A stretch of 64,000 bases of DNA from positions 29,338,368 through 29,402,367 of the forward strand of contig OW388292.1 of assembly GCA_936450465.1 (NCBI GenBank), in the 5' to 3' direction. Position 1 is the stretch's first letter, and the number at the start of each line of letters is the position of its first letter. The notes under the pieces were generated by a model. It was given only the letters and a program-made list of their open reading frames with translations. It was not told the origin of the DNA and did no database searches. Source of the stretch: Gibbula magus. Lineage: Eukaryota > Mollusca > Gastropoda > Trochida > Trochidae. The translations under genes and the position numbers were made by a program. Of the stretch, positions 54,024 through 64,000 are shown piece after piece.

Positions 54024-54460
54024 GGGCAGGGATAGAAATGAGCACTAGCCCACGGCTAGTGAAAAAGAAGCTGGGCTAGTAGAGTGTAAAATCTGGTAGT
54101 CCGAAAGTCTAGTTAATTTTTAGTGAAATGATCATGAAGATGTATTTGGCTAGCTGGAATTAAGTCTGGACTAGTACTTTTAGAAATGCTACTGCATTGA
54201 AAAGGTTAATTTCATCTTTGAAAATTCTAGTCAATACCAGTAAATGGGAATATAATAATGTTGAAGTGAAATGAGTTAATACTTTGAAATTAAAGGAGTT
54301 TTCTGAATAAGCAATAAAGCAAATCATTCATTAATCATCTGTTTTTACGTCTCATGTCTGTTTGTTACTGGACTAGAAGAATGTTGACTGGGCTAGTAAG
54401 ATCTGAAAGCTACTAGCCCAAAAGGCTAGTGACCATTTCAGGTTAGTTTCTACCCCTACA
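54024..54460. mobile_element. hAT-like MITE rich in CTAGCCC/GGGCTAG motifs, copy 2
   Basis: Starts CAGGGATAGAAATGAGCACT and ends GGTTAGTTTCTACCCCT, an imperfect inverted pair, with ACAGGG on both sides. It is the same family as 53858-54013 and lies 10 bp from it, i.e. it was inserted at the edge of the first copy. Confidence 0.55.
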
Positions 54461-54843
54461 GGGACAGAAAAGCTGATCACATGCAGCAAGGTTTACATTA
54501 GCCAGTCCGAGCTGGTGGGTGTTATGCCTTGGTGTAAGTATCCCCCGCCACAACAAAGAACTAAAAACTTGTAAGGCCTAGCTCAGTGAAACTTGCGGTT
54601 TTGAGGGATAGTCATGTCATGTGTATCTGCCTTTTGGGGTTTTCTATTTCTTTGTGATTTTAATTTTAGGCATTTCCATGGAAAAACATCTGTATCTTTA
54701 TTCCGGAGTCAAACTCTAAATGCTTTTTACAATTTTGCTTCCAGAACAATTTGAATATTGTTAGAGTAATACGCTGTGGGAAGTACATTTTCTTCTGCAG
54801 CATGAATTTATTACTATTTAGATATTTAGGATTTATGTGTAGG

Positions 54844-55002
54844 ATAAAACACGATACAGAGGTTATGCTTGGGATTGTAAAACCCGAGGTAAGAAAGCTG
54901 AGCGGGAAGTAAGACCGAAAGCGAAGCTCGAGGTCTTACTTCCCCGAAGCTTTCTTAACGAGGGTTTTCAATCCCAAGCATAACCGAGGTAGAGTGTTTT
55001 AT
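54844..55002. repeat. 73-bp-armed hairpin (foldback sequence)
   Basis: Arms 54844-54916 and 54932-55002 are almost perfect inverted repeats around a 15-base centre. They contain GGTTATGCTTGGGATTG and its complement, and GGGAAGTAAGACC and GGTCTTACTTCCC. Transcribed, it would form a long hairpin. Confidence 0.85.
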
Positions 55003-55205
55003 CTAACTTAGATACCGTAAAACATAAATGTAAGCGCTTATCGAGTAGTGTTTTTTTAAAAAAAATTATAACTGTCAAATGTCACATTTTATAATGTGTG
55101 ATTCCCAAATTCTGCGTTATAAAGAGTATGTCTCCCGGACTAGCGTTATATTGAGGCAGAGACAGTGTGACTGTGTATACAGGAAATCCACACAGTTCTT
55201 TCGGC

Positions 55206-55278
55206 TTCCTCGGTAGGGTGGAGGTAGAGCGTCCGGTTTAAAGGGCAATGGGTATCGAGTTCAATTCCCGCCATCTAC
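55206..55278 (+). repeat. tRNA-like sequence, probably SINE-related
   Basis: A possible A-box at TAGGGTGGAGGTAGAGCG and a B-box GAGTTCAATTCCCGCC about 35 bp later. The acceptor stem does not pair, so a working tRNA gene is unlikely. Confidence 0.35.
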
Positions 55279-55471
55279 ACTCTGAAAAATTTATCTTTGT
55301 ATACTTTTCGATAATAATTGTTATGAATTGAGTTGTGAATCAAAAATCTTATTTAAGGTCTTACTATCAAAAGTAAAAAACTAACTTTCACAATAAAAAC
55401 CTCATACGTGATTATTATCAGAAGAAATACCGACTTAAACAAGAAAAAAGTGAGCATGGCTCACATCACAG

Positions 55472-56719
55472 GTGAAGTTTAGCGCAAATATGTTGCGCAA
55501 CAGAGATGAACGACCAGTTTTCCCTATGTGCGAACGAAGTGAGCAAAGGTTGGCAACGTATTTCTCTCGATTCGAATCGAAATAATTTTCAACTGTCAAA
55601 ATTCATTGTCCCAAAAATTCAAACTCGACACCCATTGGAACACAGGGTCGTGCTCTCTTAATCCCAACCCCATATGTTACATTTACTCACGTAAAACATG
55701 TACAATTAATTATTTTAAGTGCCCAGAGAGGCTTCTTAATTCGTTCTTCGGCACCATTCTCACTCGCAAACTTCCGCTATACGGAGCAAATGAATTACCA
55801 GGAGAGTTAACTCCTGATACTGGTAGTACGACACGACTTTTTTCACTTTAAATAGTTTATAGAGCAAACTAAAAAAATATACCGGTATCTCTATATCATA
55901 AAACAAATACTATATTGCACAATTATAATAAAATGGTTTTATTATCATATTTCTAGACAGTTATTAAAATTTCTAATGTGCATGACGAACACTGTTGCTT
56001 GAAATGTACCTTAAAGCTATAAGGCTATGTGGCTACAAAACCTATCTGAAGCTGACAACTAAGTGCTAAGAACCAACGATATTAATAAAAGATACAAGAA
56101 TAAAAAATCAATCGAGTCGAAAAAGAACAAATCTAACATCAGCGATTGAATATCGAATTTTTTTTTTAAAACTCCGAAATTACTCGATGTCTACTGACGC
56201 TCAGAAACCCAAACTATCGAAAAGTTGCACTGCTAATTACAGAGTTATTTCTCTTGGTTTTCAATATTTCGATAAAACATCTTTTAAACTTCTAAAAAAA
56301 TCCAAGAATACGACAAAACATCCCATAAATAAAGATTTAAAAGTTTAATGCAAAATGGGGTTATATTATAATTCTTCTTAATGTAAAATATTCCTTTTCA
56401 TTCGCTCCGTATAGCGGAAGTTTGCAAGTGAGAATGGTGCCGAAGAACGAATTTAGAAGCCTCTCTGGGCGCTTAAAATAATTAATTGTACATGTTTTAC
56501 GTGAGTAAATGTAACATATGGGGTTGGGATTAAGAGAGCACGACCCTGTGTTCCAATGGGTGTCGAGTTTGAATTTTTGGGACAATGAATTTTGACAGTT
56601 GAAAATTATTTCGATTCGAGTCGAGAGAAATACGTTGCCAACCTTTGCTCACTTCGTTCGCACATAGGGAAAACTGGTCGTTCATCTCTGTTGCGCAACA
56701 TATTTGCACTAAACTTCAC
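55472..56719. mobile_element. foldback element with two 323-bp inverted arms
   Basis: The left arm 55472-55794 and right arm 56397-56719 are each 323 bp and reverse complements with few differences. The outer ends are GTGAAGTTTAGCGCAAATAT and its mirror; the inner ends are CGGAGCAAATGAA and its mirror. The 602-bp centre is AT-rich and noncoding. Each arm carries the same short frame (MSQKFKLDTHWNTGSC...), which is a by-product. No clear target duplication was found. Confidence 0.85.
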
Positions 56720-56836
56720 ATACCCCGCCATCCACTATCCGTCAATTGAGAATTAAAGATGTGAAGGTTACTATGTTTAAAAAACAGCTACAAGCATCAT
56801 AATATTGTCAAAAATAATTTTAGGAAGTGACTGTTA

Positions 56837-57604
56837 TTACAAAATTTCATTCACCCAGATGTAATATTTTTCAGGTAACTTTATTTTTCCCATTAGGGTC
56901 TCACACCGGTAATTTGTACCAAGTTCAATTACAGATTCAAGGGCTTCATAACTCCGTGAAAAATAATATTTCGGAACTGGACTGTGAACTTGATGAAGAG
57001 TATCATCTGGACTACCTACATGTAAAATTTCATTCACCTAGATGTAATAGCTGCCGAGAAAACTTGTCACCATTGGAGCATCAAAGCTCTTTTGGTACAA
57101 AGTTCAATTTCGGATTCAAGGGCCATAACTCCGTAAAAAATAATATTTCGGAACTGGTTTTCGAACTCGATGAAGAGTATCATCTGGACTACCTCCACAT
57201 TAAATTTCATTCACCTAGATGTAATAGTTTCCGAGAAAACTTGTCCCCATTGGAGCATCACAGTTCTTTTGGTACTAAGTTCAATTTCAGATTCAAGGGC
57301 CATAACTCGATAAAGAGTATGGTCATCAGTACTCACACCCAAAATTTCATTCACCTAGGTTGAACAGTATCCGAGAAAACCTGTCCCCATTGAACACAAT
57401 AAAACTAAGTCCAAAAAGTAACGTTTCCATGGAAACGACAAAAAATTTAAATCTCAGAAAATTGAAAAGTGTCTGCGCGATCGGAAGAACATGGTTAACA
57501 TCTGTACAAAGTTTGGTTGATGTACCTTTTACGGTTTTTAAGAAAATTGACCGGACGGAATGACCGCTATATACCCCCGCTTACTTCGTAGCGGGGGTAT
57601 AATA
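56837..57604 (+). mobile_element. pearl/Helentron-like element: ~180-bp tandem repeats ending in a hairpin
   Basis: Repeat units start near 56841, 57024, 57202 and 57341 with AAATTTCATTCACCTAGATG. They share GAGAAAACTTGTC, CCATTGGAGCATC, GGTAC.AAGTTCAATTTC and CATAACTCCGTAAAAAATAA. An ACGG-type remnant (GACCGGACGG, about 57549) and a hairpin follow, with perfect 11-bp arms ATACCCCCGCT and AGCGGGGGTAT (57571-57600). It has the same design as 1537-2256. The 178-aa frame across it is created by the in-frame repeat length. Confidence 0.6.
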
Positions 57605-58051
57605 ATAATGAGGGGTTATTACGAGAAAACAAGATACCTACGAAACAATAGACAAAATCCCTGATAGGTTTCTAATATGGCATAAAGCTCAATAATCATT
57701 GTTCATTATAAACTTTTTCCACTTTGCATGTTACACATGGGAGATAAAATTATCTCACCCAAGCTGTATACAAGTGGAACCCAGTTTGGTATGATTGATT
57801 CAAAAACAGAAGATGACACTTTTGTATTGGAATCAGGTGGTCATAGAAGTGGAGGTTTCTCTTCACATTTCTTATTTCCAGCTTGGACTTTGTATTAACA
57901 TCAAATTCCAAAAACCTAGTGGGCTAACTTGTCACTTTTGCAAGTGACCCCTTACCGGCTTCTGAATAACCAACAATTGACTGGTGGTTTAGACAGCTAT
58001 TTCAAACACTGACATTATGGATTAGTTGTCACTCTGTAATGTGACAGAATA
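57605..58051. other. noncoding spacer before the mariner element
   Basis: AT-rich. Nothing recognised. Confidence 0.4.
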
Positions 58052-59347
58052 CGAGGGGCGTTCAATAAGTGTTGCAAGCGGGGCATTGGTGTTTACATAA
58101 ACAGTGTCAGCTTATAGCAGGTGTTACTATAGTCAAAACATAACATTGACACATGTCAAAACAATTTCTAGACATAATGATTATTTAGATATAATAGCTG
58201 CGCTGACCTAGGGGTCTCCATAATCATGGATTCTCTCAAACATGAACAACGCGCTGTGATCAAGTTCCTTACTAAAGAGGGATGCAAAGCTACAGAAATA
58301 CATAATCGTATGTGTAATGTGATGGGTAAGGATGCTCCTAACTTTTCAACAGTTTGTCGCTGGTCTCTTCAGTTCAAGCGGGGCAGGGAGTCCTTAGACG
58401 ATGACCCACGGTCAGGCAGGCCATCTGAAGTCACCCGACCGGAAGTTATTGCCGCTATCGAAAGACGAATTTTAGCTGACCGCCGTGTTAAAAATTCTGA
58501 ACTGTCTTTGGAATTCCAGATATCAGTTGGAAGTGTTGAAAAAATAATTCATGACCATTTTGGTATGTCCAAGGTATCTGCAAGATGGGTACCCAGAAAC
58601 CTCACAGCACAAGATCGCCAGAAAAGAACCGAAAGTTGCATGTAGCTCCTGGATCGGTTTAATGCGGATGAAGCCAGGTTTTTGTCTCGTCTGGTGACAG
58701 GTAACGAAACCTGGATCCACCACTGGGACCCGGAAACAAAACTGGAATCCAAGCAATGGAAGCACCCGAGTTCACCGCCTCCCCTGAAGTTTCGCACTCA
58801 ACCATCAGCTGGCAAGGTTATGGCGACAATCTTTTGGGATGCAAAAGGCATATTATTAATTGATTACTTGCCAACCAAAACTACAATGAATGGTCAATAT
58901 TATGCCAACCTAATGCAAGAATTGCGAAAGACAATTCGACAGAAACGCCGTGGAATGTTGACACGTGGTGTTCTGATTTTGCATGACAACGCTCCAGTCC
59001 ACAAGTCAAGAGTTGCACAGGCCGCTATACGTGATTGTGGATTCGAACAGCTTAACCACCCACCCTACAGCCCAGACCTAGCCCCCAGTGACTACTTCCT
59101 GTTCAGAAACCTGAAATCCGCCCTACGTGGAAGGCACTTCCGGGATGACGAAGACGTCGAAGCTGCCACAGAGGCGTGGTTAGGGGGGCAAACGGAAGAC
59201 TTCTACAAAAGCGGCATCAAAAGTCTTAAAGAGAAATGGAATAAGTGTATTGAGGTGAAGGATAACTATATTGAAAAATAAAAGTAAAAAATTGACTACG
59301 CGAGTTGGTTTTATATTGAAGTTGCAACACTTATTGAACTCCCCTCG
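58052..59347 (+). mobile_element. mariner transposon, full length but inactivated
   Basis: 1,296 bp bounded by TA on both sides (58050-58051 and 59348-59349). The 26-bp inverted ends, starting CGAGGGGCGTTCAATAAGTG and CGAGGGGAGTTCAATAAGTG, differ at one position. It holds one transposase gene (58226-59281) with two inactivating lesions. The nearly identical ends mean it could still be moved by a transposase supplied from another copy (inference). Confidence 0.93.
58226..59281 (+). pseudogene. mariner (DD34D) transposase with one stop codon and a lost catalytic Asp
   Basis: The 352-codon frame starts with MDSLKHEQRAVIKFL, a mariner HTH_48 domain, then a second helix-turn-helix around residues 70-115. 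Codon 140 is TAG (58643-58645), where the frame resumes at once as LLDRFNADEARF. It reads through to the end, so this is a point nonsense change, not a frameshift. The catalytic triad should be Asp, Asp, Asp with 34 residues between the last two. D254 (LHDNAPVH) and D289 (LAPSDYFLF) are present, but the first position reads TGNETW, Asn160 (AAC, 58703-58705) instead of the family's Asp, a single G-to-A change. Length fits Mos1-like transposases (about 345 aa). Confidence 0.93.
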
Positions 59348-59349
59348 TA

Positions 59350-60914
59350 TGAGTGAGTTACTGTTTAACGCCGCTTCGGCAGTATTGCAGCCATTAGCGT
59401 CAAGTTAAAGAATATGAAGATAAGGGATCATTTGATGACAGAAAAGTGATATTTGTTACCTTGTGCACTTCATATTGATATATTTGATGTCCGAAGACAC
59501 TATGGCGAGGTTATTTATATTACACACTGAAAAACAACAACAAAAACAATCTCATATTTATTTGTAAGTGCTATATATACAAACAATATCATACATAAAT
59601 ATACACAATATTCACATTACAAAGAACAATATTGTAGTTTCAGAGATCATGATTACTTAAAAAAAATTGAGCCTTAGGCTCTGTAGCTCAATAAACTTTA
59701 GATGACAAAATTCAAAGACTAATGACCTGGATGGTTCATCGGTTAATACAGTAAATCTGTATCTCCATTGGCAAAGGATTCAATACACAAGATTTCAACT
59801 TCCTAGGGAGACAATGGTTTTGGAAAAGAAGTCTCAAAAGTGAAGTTTACAGAAAAGACTCCTTCGCATGCTAAAATTCATTCACATACGGTAACATTCA
59901 ATGTTATTTCATCAGAATTAAGAAAAAAAAACAAATGAATATTTAAGTTTCCAACACAAATACAAGACATTAGAAGCACTGCTCTTACAGATTGCAAAAC
60001 TTGAGTACTATTAAATTCATGGTCAGTGGTCTAGCATAGACAATCTTTTCACATGGCTATAACTGATGTAGTGTCCATCTGGAACTGAAATTTGAGGGGG
60101 ATTTAACACCCTTACATGCAGAAAACGGGGGCGATTTTGAAAAAAAATAGAGGAACAGTATTGGTTTAAAAAGTAGAAGGAAAACTACACTGAACAACAG
60201 TCCTAACTATTTTCTAAAAGGGGCTACAGTAGAACACTGATATAACCAACTTCAAGGGACCAAAGATTTCAGTTTGCTATATCTGATATTCGCCATTTGC
60301 GTTTGGCATATTGTAGGGCTTTCGACAGGACTTATAAATGTGTACGCTTTATCCGTGTTGCTATATCTGTGTTCTACTGTATATGATCCTTTTCAGCATG
60401 ATTTGCACGTCCCAGATTGGATGCTACTGATGTCCGTAACAGTTATCAGGGCCTTGATCTACACCCAGATCGAGATGTCACAATATAGTATCATCTTCGT
60501 TGAGCACCACATGTGAAGAAGAACATGAAACTCAACATTGTCCCCAAAGGGGCCAGATTATGGTTTGCACTATTTACATCCTTATCAACAATAAATATTC
60601 ATGAACAAACAAAGGAACTGTCAAATGAAAGCAGTGACTATGATGAATGCAGAAATGTTTGTCAGAGACCTGTTGCACAAAGTCCCTAAGATAATAATAA
60701 CCCACTGAGGTGCTCTTTAAGTTCTGTCGAAAGTTCTCACTAAGGCCGCCAGTGACCGGGTCGTTTTGTGCAGCAGCACCCTGATGTATATCAGGGGTTA
60801 TGTAATGCGGTATGTAGAGGCTTGTCCTGTTTAAGCTCCGAGCTATGTACACAGCTGTATAAATGATATGAACAAACAATAATATTGCACGATCAGTCAG
60901 TCGTCAGTTTCTCA
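59350..60914. other. downstream flank / 3' UTR region of CDC20
   Basis: No coding sequence recognised. On the minus strand the first clear AATAAA is at about 59557-59562, which would imply a 1.35-kb 3' UTR. A decayed palindromic repeat lies at about 60665-60780 (TGTTGCACAAAGTCC ... GTTTTGTGCAGCAGCA). Confidence 0.4.
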
Positions 60915-61214
60915 TCACCTGATGACAGCTCTGTGAAGGGTGGAGGAGGTGCTTTTCGTGACAGATTTCTGCGTCTTTTTCTTCTGTTCGTCCACCGTGA
61001 AACATTTCCAGAGTCTCAGAGTCTCATCGGCACCAGCAGACACGACAGTGGTGCCATCTGGAGACATTGCCATGTGCAGGACCCGAGCAGTGTGACCGGT
61101 CAACTCTGCTACCTTTGACATGGCAGGGTACTTCCAGATGATCAGCTGGTTTTGAGCGAAGCCGTGGCTGGAGATGAGTTCCTTGTGTTCTGTCGACCAC
61201 AGCAGTGCACACAC
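60915..61214 (-). CDS. CDC20: CDC20 last exon with IR tail
   Basis: 300 nt including a TGA stop. Reads [20 protein letters not shown] and on to [20 protein letters not shown], ending RAVIR. The acceptor is CCCCCTCAG. Confidence 0.94.
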   Translation of the reverse strand: MCALLWSTEHKELISSHGFAQNQLIIWKYPAMSKVAELTGHTARVLHMAMSPDGTTVVSAGADETLRLWKCFTVDEQKKKTQKSVTKSTSSTLHRAVIR

Positions 61215-63961
61215 CTGAGGGGGAAGAGCTTATATGCATAAACTCATGGGGTTGTATAGAACTAAACTCAATAATTATGACCTAATGAAAACTTTAAAGA
61301 TTAAGAACAAGCAGGATATTCCAAGTGGAGATTATCATACGGGTAAAGAGTTTGTCAACATCATTAGGATCAGAAATAAGGACCAATGTCATATTTTCTA
61401 TAACTTTGATGAAGATCTCTGCCTATAACACCACATCATGTTCAAGATATACTTCAATCAATACTAAACATGTTTGGGGAATCATTAATGCTGTATTTTA
61501 AATAAAGGCATCAACATTGAAAGTTCAAGATAAAAAGAAAAGTATTAGGTATTACAAAATGGCTGAAATCGGCCGATATGCTGAAAATTCACATACTTGA
61601 AGTGAGCAACTCAAAACAGGCATATGGAAAACTTGGTATGATAAACTATCCAATTGCTAGCTCTTCTGAGATGACACGTACCTGAGACTTGGTGTCGACT
61701 GCGCTTATTGACGAGCCAGTGTTACAGTTCCAGAACCTGATGTGTCTGTCAGCTGTTCCTCCTCCGCTAGCCAGCAGACTCGACTGCCATGGGCACCACG
61801 CTAAGGCCTGCACACACAACAGTACACAAACATATTATTAATAATCACTTTCAACAGTTTTTCTTTAGGAAAGTTTCATTAGAATATTGAACAAAGAACT
61901 CTATTATATAGCAAAGACAATCATTGAATTAAAGTTGTGAGGTACATTTCAATAGAGAATTTATCATCACAATTTTTTGTCAATAGAATTGTATAGCCAG
62001 TCTTGTTAAATGTAAATGGTAAACATTGCTCAAGACTGGGCCTAGATTTTCAAAGCTTTCTTAGCACTAAGATAGTCGTAAGCCAATGTTAATGTATGGT
62101 ACTTTCGACTGTCTTACCGCTAAGAGAATTTCGAAAGTCTAGGCCCTGGACTGTTGATTAGGCTGAGAGGCAGGTGACTATTACAGAGACTGCTTCTATC
62201 GGGTACCTACCTTGACAGCTGCCTGGTGCTGTGAGAAGGAGTAGAGGGGCAGTGTGTCTGTGGTGTTGGTGCCAGGTGTCGCTGCCCAGATGTTCAGGAT
62301 GTTGTCATTGCCGCCGCTGGCAAGGTACTTTCCGTCGGGTGACCAGCGGAGACCACACACCTCCTGGGCATGTCCTGCTAGAGTACCCACGTGGTGCTGA
62401 GCCACCCTCACATCATGATGGTGGATACAACCACTCCGTGATCCACTGCAATACAAGTTCAGAACAATGAGAACCATTTCTATCTGGACAAGTGTATCGT
62501 CATCTTTAATTCAGACTTCTTTTTCAACAGAATCTGAACAAATCTTCTTAGTGAGTGAACACAACCTACTCATTCAAGTGCTGTATGCAACTAATGCAAC
62601 CAATCACTATCTCATATAAAGCGGCATGTCCTGCAGTTTCGATTCACATAGCTGATATTTCATGTGAACCTTATAGAAGTTCTTTAATTAACACAAACAA
62701 TGTTTGAAAATATTTAAAATACAAATGTAGTCTCGAAACAACTGTTACCAATATTTTCTCTATATTTAATAAGCCTTATTGTCACTTTGTGACTGTTCAT
62801 CTGCAAAGCATCTTAAAGGCCCACTGCTAGGATTGCAACAGAAGTGAGACCAACAAGACTGTCACCAGTAATTCAGGACATAATAGAGGTGTACCTGCTT
62901 AGTATGAACGAGTTCCAGGCCAGAGATCCGACCCGGGCCGCGTGACTCCTCATGCTTCTCAGCTTCTTCTGTTGAGTCACATCCCATAACTGTAACACAA
63001 ATTAATCAAAATTACACAAAACACATGTATTGAGGAAACGGTCATAAGTTTTTCCCAAAAATAGCTCGACCAAGTACATGCCCGACTGGTATAACAGCCT
63101 CAATCTTGTTAATTGTATTAATCTAAATAGGCTTCTGTTCATAAGGCATGCATGTCAGGATCTTGAAAGAATACACCAAAACGCATCTCAATGGTAATCA
63201 ACCCAAGCCTTACATCGGGGTTCGAGCAAAGACAGTACAACAGTGTAAGGTTCTACATGTGAGATTATCCATCCTGTCTGACATTGGACCTTCCTTCCTC
63301 ACTGATCTTAAAGTGGGCTTGAAAATGTGTGCACCGCATCTGACAACATACCTGAACCTCCCCTCCGCTGGTGCCGACTGCGAGGTAGTTTCCCTCCTTG
63401 ATCCAGGAGACAGCGCCCACGTAGTCCTCCTGGCTGTCCATCTGACAGAGCTGGCTGATGTCCCCACTGCTGGCATTCCATAGGTACACCGAGCTGCCCA
63501 GGCACACCGCAAGATAATTGTTCACTGACCAGTCCAGCAGGTTCAGGTCTACAACACACAAACATCAACTTTCTTATACAGGTACTCCAAAGGTTTAAGG
63601 TTGCATCTTAGGCAGTTGAAAAGGTAAAATGTATCTTTAAATGAGAATGACTTAAAGAATTAAATGTGTTTTCAAACTTGTAGACAAGGAGTATATTTCT
63701 TCATGAAGCGTTGCAGCTGTCATGAAAATGACTTTAGATATACATATTTTGAGATCCGTCTGAGGCTAGATATTCTGTGATTAGTGAAAGGGAGACCATT
63801 TCTCCAGTACAATAGAGCACACTGATACTCACAATAATCATCTAGGATGTCCGGGGCATCAAGTATTCTCTCTGGCACCTGTGGAATGTGGCGAATGGTT
63901 TTCTTGGCACTTGCTGTTGTCTTGGAGGTACTGTACAGAACCCTTAGGTTGTTGTTGAAAC
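60915..63961 (-). CDS. CDC20: CDC20/Fizzy, APC/C activator (six 3' exons, N-terminus outside window)
   Basis: Minus-strand exons 63961-63833, 63548-63352, 62989-62895, 62445-62211, 61807-61682 and 61214-60915 join in frame with GT-AG borders to give about 360 residues and a stop. They match animal CDC20 from just before the propeller to the end: [160 protein letters not shown], and LRLWKCF. The protein ends in Ile-Arg, the IR tail that docks on the APC/C TPR subunits. The seven-blade WD40 propeller binds D-box and KEN degrons of mitotic substrates. The C-box and Mad2-binding motif must lie right of the window. Cdh1/FZR1 is excluded by the CDC20-type blade sequences and the tail context. Confidence 0.93.
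61682..61807 (-). CDS. CDC20: CDC20 exon (126 nt)
   Basis: 42 whole codons: [20 protein letters not shown], then [20 protein letters not shown] and SQ. The acceptor is GTGTGCAG and the donor GTACGT. Confidence 0.92.
62038..62147. repeat. 110-bp palindromic repeat in a CDC20 intron
   Basis: Imperfect inverted arms GGGCCTAGATTTTCAAAGCT and (mirror) AATTTCGAAAGTCTAGGCCC, with TTAGCACTAAGATAGTCG and its mirror inside. A related decayed copy is near 52655-52770. A small MITE is likely. Confidence 0.6.
62211..62445 (-). CDS. CDC20: CDC20 exon, middle blades
   Basis: 235 nt: (S)[18 protein letters not shown], then [20 protein letters not shown] and [12 protein letters not shown]. The acceptor is TATTGCAG and the donor GTAGGT. 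Confidence 0.92.
62895..62989 (-). CDS. CDC20: CDC20 exon (95 nt)
   Basis: Reads [20 protein letters not shown], then [11 protein letters not shown] plus two bases. It was not visible as an open frame and is identified by homology and phase. The acceptor is GTTACAG and the donor GTACAC. Confidence 0.9.
63352..63548 (-). CDS. CDC20: CDC20 exon, first propeller blades
   Basis: 197 nt: (Y)[18 protein letters not shown], then [20 protein letters not shown] and [18 protein letters not shown]. The acceptor is TGTTGTAG and the donor GTATGT. Confidence 0.92.
63833..63961 (-). CDS. CDC20: CDC20 exon before the propeller
   Basis: 129 nt: [20 protein letters not shown], then [20 protein letters not shown] and DY. 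The acceptor is CTTTTGCAG and the donor GTGAGT. Confidence 0.9.
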
Positions 63962-64000
63962 CTGCAAAAGTTAGCAAAATAAATACTTTGGAGTTCCAAA

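Noticed and set aside
55606..56585. Two near-identical 74-81-codon frames as a duplicated small gene
   Set aside because: They are the same sequence in the two arms of the foldback element.
56827..57363. 178-codon plus-strand frame as a gene
   Set aside because: Made of in-frame tandem DNA repeats of a pearl-like element, without a recognisable domain.

Overview
The window looks like nuclear DNA of an invertebrate animal, most likely a mollusc (inference). It is AT-rich, its genes are cut into short exons by long introns with canonical GT-AG borders, and between the exons lie many small non-autonomous transposons. These include tandem-repeat elements ending in a CCCCCG/CGGGGG hairpin, a style I associate with bivalve and gastropod genomes. 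No bacterial gene organisation is present.

Three conserved animal genes can be assembled exon by exon. (1) On the minus strand, 26020 down to 8416, thirteen exons encode the prodomain, metalloprotease domain, disintegrin-like domain, first thrombospondin repeat and start of the cysteine-rich domain of an ADAMTS6/ADAMTS10-type secreted protease. The signal-peptide exon (upstream) and the C-terminal half (downstream, to the left) were not found. (2) On the plus strand, 41768-51034, six exons encode all but about the first 23 residues of TRAPPC5, a core TRAPP tethering-complex subunit. (3) On the minus strand, 63961 down to 60915, six exons encode the WD40 propeller and C-terminal IR tail of CDC20, the mitotic activator of the APC/C; its N-terminal part lies beyond the right edge.

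Left of the ADAMTS exons lies a single-exon orphan gene (4333-5625, minus) for a probably secreted protein, with a decayed tandem copy at 2671-3608.

Mobile DNA dominates the rest. A complete 6.2-kb piggyBac element (43998-50152), with TTAA target duplication, matching 13-bp ends, an intact 677-aa transposase and nine same-orientation internal repeats, sits in TRAPPC5 intron 3. A 1.3-kb mariner (58052-59347) has intact ends but a stop codon and a lost catalytic Asp. Also present are a Tc1 remnant, a 3' fragment of a non-LTR retrotransposon, a 1.25-kb foldback element with equal 323-bp arms, two TTAA-flanked MITE families, hAT-like MITEs, a MITE with a 9-bp target duplication, tRNA-derived SINEs and two pearl/Helentron-like elements. 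The most striking repeat is a ~3.15-kb satellite at 36118-39268 made of ~60 copies of a 52-bp unit with a palindrome at its core.

The three conserved genes have unrelated jobs (matrix protease, vesicle tethering, mitosis); nothing suggests they act together.
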